Positions 21,069-24,297 of a stretch of DNA of 24,297 bases are shown here, piece after piece. The translations under genes and the position numbers were made by a program. The first letter of the stretch is position 1. Each line of letters begins with the position of its first letter. Origin of the DNA: DASZXJ01 sp035545895 (GTDB lineage Bacteria > Planctomycetota > Phycisphaerae > Tepidisphaerales > Tepidisphaeraceae); NCBI GenBank assembly GCA_035545895.1, contig DASZXJ010000037.1, positions 1-24,297 of the forward strand, read 5' to 3'. The notes beneath the pieces were generated by a model. That model saw nothing but the letters and a program-made list of their open reading frames with translations, was not told the DNA's origin and did not search any database.

Positions 21069-23891
21069 ATGACTTCACAGGAAATTCGACGGCAATTTAT
21101 CGACTTCTTCGTCCAAAAGCACGGGCACGAGTTCGTGCCATCCTCTCCCGTTGTGCCGCATGATGATCCGACCCTGCTGTTCACCAACGCGGGGATGAAC
21201 CAGTTCAAGCCGATTTTTCTGGGAACGGAAAAACGCTCGTACGTTCGGGCCGTCAATACGCAGAAATGCATTCGCGCCGGCGGTAAACACAACGACTTGG
21301 ACGATGTCGGTCGCTCGCGGAGACACCACACGTTCTTTGAAATGCTCGGCAATTGGAGCTTTGGCGACTATTTCAAACGCGGTGCGATTGAAATGGCGTG
21401 GGAACTGCTCACCAAGGTGTGGAAGCTCGATCCGACTCGGCTGCACGTCACCTGTTTTGAAGGCGACGAAAAGAACGGTGTGCCGCGCGATCTCGAAGCC
21501 GCGAAGCTCTGGAAGGAAATCGCCGGATTGCCGGATGATCACATCCACTTCTTCAGCAAGGACAATTTCTGGGAAATGGGCGAGACGGGACCCTGCGGCC
21601 CGTGCAGCGAAATCTATATCGATCGCACCCCGGAAAAGATCGGCGGCAAGGACGTCAACGGCGAAGACCCTCGCGTGATGGAAATCTGGAATCTCGTTTT
21701 CATCCAGTATAACCGCAATGCCGACCGCTCGCTCACGCCGCTGCCCGCGCAGCATGTCGATACGGGCATGGGCTTCGAGCGGATTTGTCAGGTCATTCAA
21801 AATAAGCAGGACAACTATGGTATCGATCTCTGGGAGCCGATCTTCGCCGCGATCAAGAACCTGAGCGACATCACCTATACAGGCAAATACCCCGCGACCA
21901 ACGCAGCCGACCCGGCAGCAGAAGGCGCAGATCCACAATTGCGTCATGACATCGCATTTCGCGTGATTGCGGATCACCTGAGATGTCTGACTTTTGCTCT
22001 CACCGATGGTGCAGTGCCGAGCAATGAAGGGCGTGGTTATGTATTGCGACGAATCCTTCGCCGGGCTGTGCGGTTCGGTCGTCAGCAGCTTGAGTTGCGA
22101 GAGCCGTTCTTGCATAAGCTCGTGCCGGTTGTGGTCGAATCGATGGGCGGGGCATTTCCGGAATTGAAGAAAAATCCGAATCGCGTCATCGAATTGATTC
22201 GCGATGAAGAAGTGAGCTTTGGCAAAACACTGGATCGTGGCATTCAGCTTTTCGATGAAGCCGCTCAGGCTGGAAAGATTTCCGCAGCGGATGCGTTCAA
22301 GCTTCACGACACCTACGGTTTTCCCATCGACCTCACACAAATCATGGCGGTTGAGCGCGGAATGACCGTTGATATCGCCGGTTACGAAAAGCTGATGGAG
22401 GAAGCCCGCGAGCGTGCTCGCGCCGGCGGCAAGGCTGGTGATTCCGCGATTCATGATTTGCCTCCCGCAGTGCTGGCGGAACTGGCCAAAAGTGGCGTGA
22501 AGCCGACGAACGACTCAGCCAAGTTCGAACTCAAACCGATTTGCGCTCGCGTGGCTGCAATCTGGAACGGCAGCAATCTCGATCCATCGGCAGACACAAC
22601 TTCCGATCAGGAAATTGCGGTGATTCTCGATCGAACCAACTTTTACGCCGAAATGGGCGGCCAAGTCGGTGATAGCGGCACGCTTTCAGGGTCGGGCATG
22701 CAATTCGACGTGGAAAGTGCCCGCGCATGTGGCGGATTTGTTTTGCACCTCGGCCGTATTCGCGCGGGCACGATTCGTGTTGGCGATGAAGTGACTGCGG
22801 CACTGGCAGACTCACGAAAAGCCACCATGCAAAACCACACCGGCACGCATCTGGCCAACTGGGCGCTGCGCGAAGTGCTCGGCGACGATGTTCAGCAAAA
22901 AGGTTCGCTTGTCGATCCCGAAAAACTGCGTTTTGACTTTTCGCATGGCAAGTCGATGAGCGATGACGAAATCATCAAGGTCGAACATCTGGTCTGCCGG
23001 GCCATTGGGAGCAATCTACAGGTTTACGCCGAAAATGCTCCACAGCAGGATGCTTTGAAGATTCGTGGCTTGCGCGCGGTATTTGGCGAGAAATATCCAC
23101 CAATGGTTCGTGTGGTCAGCATCGGTGCACCGGTGAGCGAATTACTTGGCAATCCGAACAACGAAAAATGGCGGCAATTTTCCATCGAGTTTTGCGGCGG
23201 TACGCATTTGAGCAATTCAAGCGATGTAGGTGATTTCCTCATCACGGCTGAGGAATCCGTTAGCAAAGGAGTTCGCCGGATTGTCGCGCTTACGGGCGAC
23301 CATGCCAAAAAATCGTTGGCTGCCGAGCGCGAGCTTGAGCTGGCGATTGCGACCGCCCAAAAGATGCCCGATGAAAAAGTCCCCGCCGCCATCGCGGCAA
23401 TTCAGAAACATCTGACCGTGGAAGGATTGCCGCTTCGCGCCAAGCGACGTGCAAAATCGAGCATTGCCGATCTTCATGCGCGACAGAAGGCGTGGGAGAA
23501 ATCGCAAAAATCATCGGCAGGCGCTTCAATTGACATTGCAGCGACAGCGGCTGATTTGCTCGGCAAGGGAAATATCGTGGTTGCATCGATTGATGGTGCG
23601 ACTGATGATCAACTTCGTTCGCTCATCGATTCGATCAAAAAACGTTCGCCCAGTTTTGCCGCCATGCTGGGCGCAACCGATGGACAGAAGGTGAGTTTCG
23701 TGTCGGCTGTGAGCGACGACCTGATCGCCAAAGGCCTCAAGGCTGGCGACTGGATTCGGGAAACCGCCAAGATCACCGGCGGCGGCGGGGGAGGACGCCC
23801 CCAAATGGCACAGGCTGGCGGGAAAGACCCTTCGAAACTCGTAGAAGCACTCGATCTGGCTCGAAAATACGCGTCGGAACGCGTTCAATGA
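21069..23891 (+). CDS. alaS: Alanyl-tRNA synthetase
   Basis: This 940-residue class II synthetase charges tRNA-Ala in the cytoplasm and edits Ser/Gly mischarging. It starts MTSQEIRRQFIDFFVQKHGH, the family N-terminus, with PTLLFTNAGMNQFKPIFLG and RRHHTFFEMLGNWSFGDYF as class II motifs. The editing domain has the zinc ligands H590/H594 (HTGTH) and C709/H713 (CGGTH). The C-Ala (DHHA1) domain ends with the Gly-rich GGGGGGRPQMAQAGG. The length is somewhat above E. coli AlaRS (876); extra residues are spread over the middle (for example NAADPAAEGADPQ) and the C-terminal linker. ATG 21069 follows AAGGA closely. A promoter-like pair lies between it and the repeat upstream. Confidence 0.98.
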   Translation: MTSQEIRRQFIDFFVQKHGHEFVPSSPVVPHDDPTLLFTNAGMNQFKPIFLGTEKRSYVRAVNTQKCIRAGGKHNDLDDVGRSRRHHTFFEMLGNWSFGDYFKRGAIEMAWELLTKVWKLDPTRLHVTCFEGDEKNGVPRDLEAAKLWKEIAGLPDDHIHFFSKDNFWEMGETGPCGPCSEIYIDRTPEKIGGKDVNGEDPRVMEIWNLVFIQYNRNADRSLTPLPAQHVDTGMGFERICQVIQNKQDNYGIDLWEPIFAAIKNLSDITYTGKYPATNAADPAAEGADPQLRHDIAFRVIADHLRCLTFALTDGAVPSNEGRGYVLRRILRRAVRFGRQQLELREPFLHKLVPVVVESMGGAFPELKKNPNRVIELIRDEEVSFGKTLDRGIQLFDEAAQAGKISAADAFKLHDTYGFPIDLTQIMAVERGMTVDIAGYEKLMEEARERARAGGKAGDSAIHDLPPAVLAELAKSGVKPTNDSAKFELKPICARVAAIWNGSNLDPSADTTSDQEIAVILDRTNFYAEMGGQVGDSGTLSGSGMQFDVESARACGGFVLHLGRIRAGTIRVGDEVTAALADSRKATMQNHTGTHLANWALREVLGDDVQQKGSLVDPEKLRFDFSHGKSMSDDEIIKVEHLVCRAIGSNLQVYAENAPQQDALKIRGLRAVFGEKYPPMVRVVSIGAPVSELLGNPNNEKWRQFSIEFCGGTHLSNSSDVGDFLITAEESVSKGVRRIVALTGDHAKKSLAAERELELAIATAQKMPDEKVPAAIAAIQKHLTVEGLPLRAKRRAKSSIADLHARQKAWEKSQKSSAGASIDIAATAADLLGKGNIVVASIDGATDDQLRSLIDSIKKRSPSFAAMLGATDGQKVSFVSAVSDDLIAKGLKAGDWIRETAKITGGGGGGRPQMAQAGGKDPSKLVEALDLARKYASERVQ

Positions 23892-23892
23892 C

Positions 23893-23950
23893 GCTGCTTG
23901 CGGCTTAGCGCGACCGCTGTTAGCCCCAATCGCGATAAGCCGCAAGCGGC
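23893..23950. repeat. Palindromic repeat directly after alaS
   Basis: GCTTGCGGCTTA (23896-23907) pairs perfectly with TAAGCCGCAAGC (23936-23947). Two Watson-Crick pairs and one G-T pair extend it outward, and CGCG/CGCG extends it inward after one mismatch. No T-run follows the right arm immediately. It begins two bases after the alaS stop. It is a REP-like element with arms unrelated to the other three palindromes in this window. Confidence 0.65.
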
Positions 23951-23959
23951 TGTTTTCGA

Positions 23960-23989
23960 TTGACATAGGGTTATCCGGCGGTTTAATCT
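23960..23989 (+). promoter_or_regulatory. Putative rnc promoter
   Basis: A perfect TTGACA (23960-23965) is followed by 18 bases and a weak TAATCT (23984-23989). The resulting leader of about 135 bases contains GGCG-cggt-CGCC (24002-24013). An inverted repeat ACCCTCG (23990-23996) / CGAGGGT (24041-24047) begins at about the expected transcription start. Confidence 0.4.
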
Positions 23990-24129
23990 ACCCTCGTGCG
24001 TGGCGCGGTCGCCGAGGAACTCTGATTTCGCTGATCTGTGCGAGGGTGTGGGCCGATCATCGAAATTCGCGTTCCTGCCAATCATCTGCCGCTCGACCAC
24101 GTCAAAAGTCACTTTTTTGGCGAGTCTTT

Positions 24130-24297
24130 GTGAAAACTGATCTTCGTGAACGTGCGGAAAAAGTCCTTGGCCTGAAATTTAACAACGAACAGTTGTTGCT
24201 CGAGTCGTTGACTCACGCATCAATTGCCGACACGCGTCTTAAGAGCAATGAACGCATGGAATTTCTAGGCGATGCGGTGCTCGACCTGGTTATTTGC
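24130..24297 (+). CDS. rnc: Ribonuclease III, 5' part only
   Basis: I read 56 codons from GTG 24130 to the window edge: MKTDLRERAEKVLGLKFNNE, then QLLLESLTHASIADTRLKSN, then ERMEFLGDAVLDLVIC. NERMEFLGDAVLD is the RNase III signature carrying the catalytic Glu/Asp residues, and LTHAS is the usual preceding motif. The enzyme cuts double-stranded RNA in rRNA and mRNA processing. A GGCGAG site (24119-24124) lies five bases upstream of the GTG. The frame is open further upstream, but the family N-terminus fits this start. The rest of the catalytic domain and the dsRNA-binding domain lie outside the window. Confidence 0.93.
   Translation, partial: MKTDLRERAEKVLGLKFNNEQLLLESLTHASIADTRLKSNERMEFLGDAVLDLVIC

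Noticed and set aside
21075..22454. A 459-codon open frame on the minus strand
   Set aside because: It lies entirely antisense to alaS, whose plus-strand protein is unmistakable. The antisense translation shows no family features and is a codon-bias shadow.

Overview
The window looks like a chromosomal segment of a mesophilic bacterium, most likely a planctomycete and possibly of the Phycisphaerae type. This placement is inference from gene content and style: an N-terminal surface-protein motif of the LEPR/ERRxLLS kind followed by calcium-binding repeats, futalosine-pathway MqnA, fused TPR/glycosyltransferase proteins, and several different palindromic repeats between genes. There is no rRNA, tRNA, CRISPR array or recognisable insertion sequence.

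Layout. Positions 1-1660 (minus) hold a TetR-type regulator translationally coupled to an HlyD-type membrane-fusion protein that runs off the left edge. A strong promoter with an overlapping palindrome serves both. Positions 1867-3684 (plus) encode a GH13 alpha-amylase-family enzyme. Positions 3868-4364 hold a small RTX-repeat surface protein that appears to be frameshifted. Positions 4600-6709 are a PilZ protein followed at once by a PAS/histidine kinase. Positions 6766-9870 (minus) are a sugar ABC importer (binding protein and two permeases, no ATPase), divergent from a Fur-family protein that has lost most metal ligands (9909-10442). Positions 10810-11607 are mqnA, convergent with a PHP-family phosphatase (11592-12302, minus). 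Positions 12378-17474 form a tight plus-strand series: a PNPOx-like flavoprotein, a PIN-like DUF5615-type protein, a PfkB sugar/nucleoside kinase, and two overlapping tandem-duplicated TPR-glycosyltransferases.

The right third is housekeeping: recA, a periplasmic HtrA-type protease, alaS and the start of rnc (RNase III). Upstream of recA is a segment of about 220 bases with its own promoter, several nested helices, an 8-base loop complement and an intrinsic terminator. It is either an independent small RNA gene or an attenuating recA leader, and is the most novel-looking item here. Different palindromic repeats follow recA, the HtrA gene and alaS, and a fourth lies upstream of the amylase.

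Functional links are mostly local. The TetR/HlyD pair is an efflux operon; the importer and amylase suggest oligosaccharide use; the PilZ and kinase genes suggest c-di-GMP-linked signalling; the TPR-glycosyltransferases suggest modification of cell-surface polymers or proteins.
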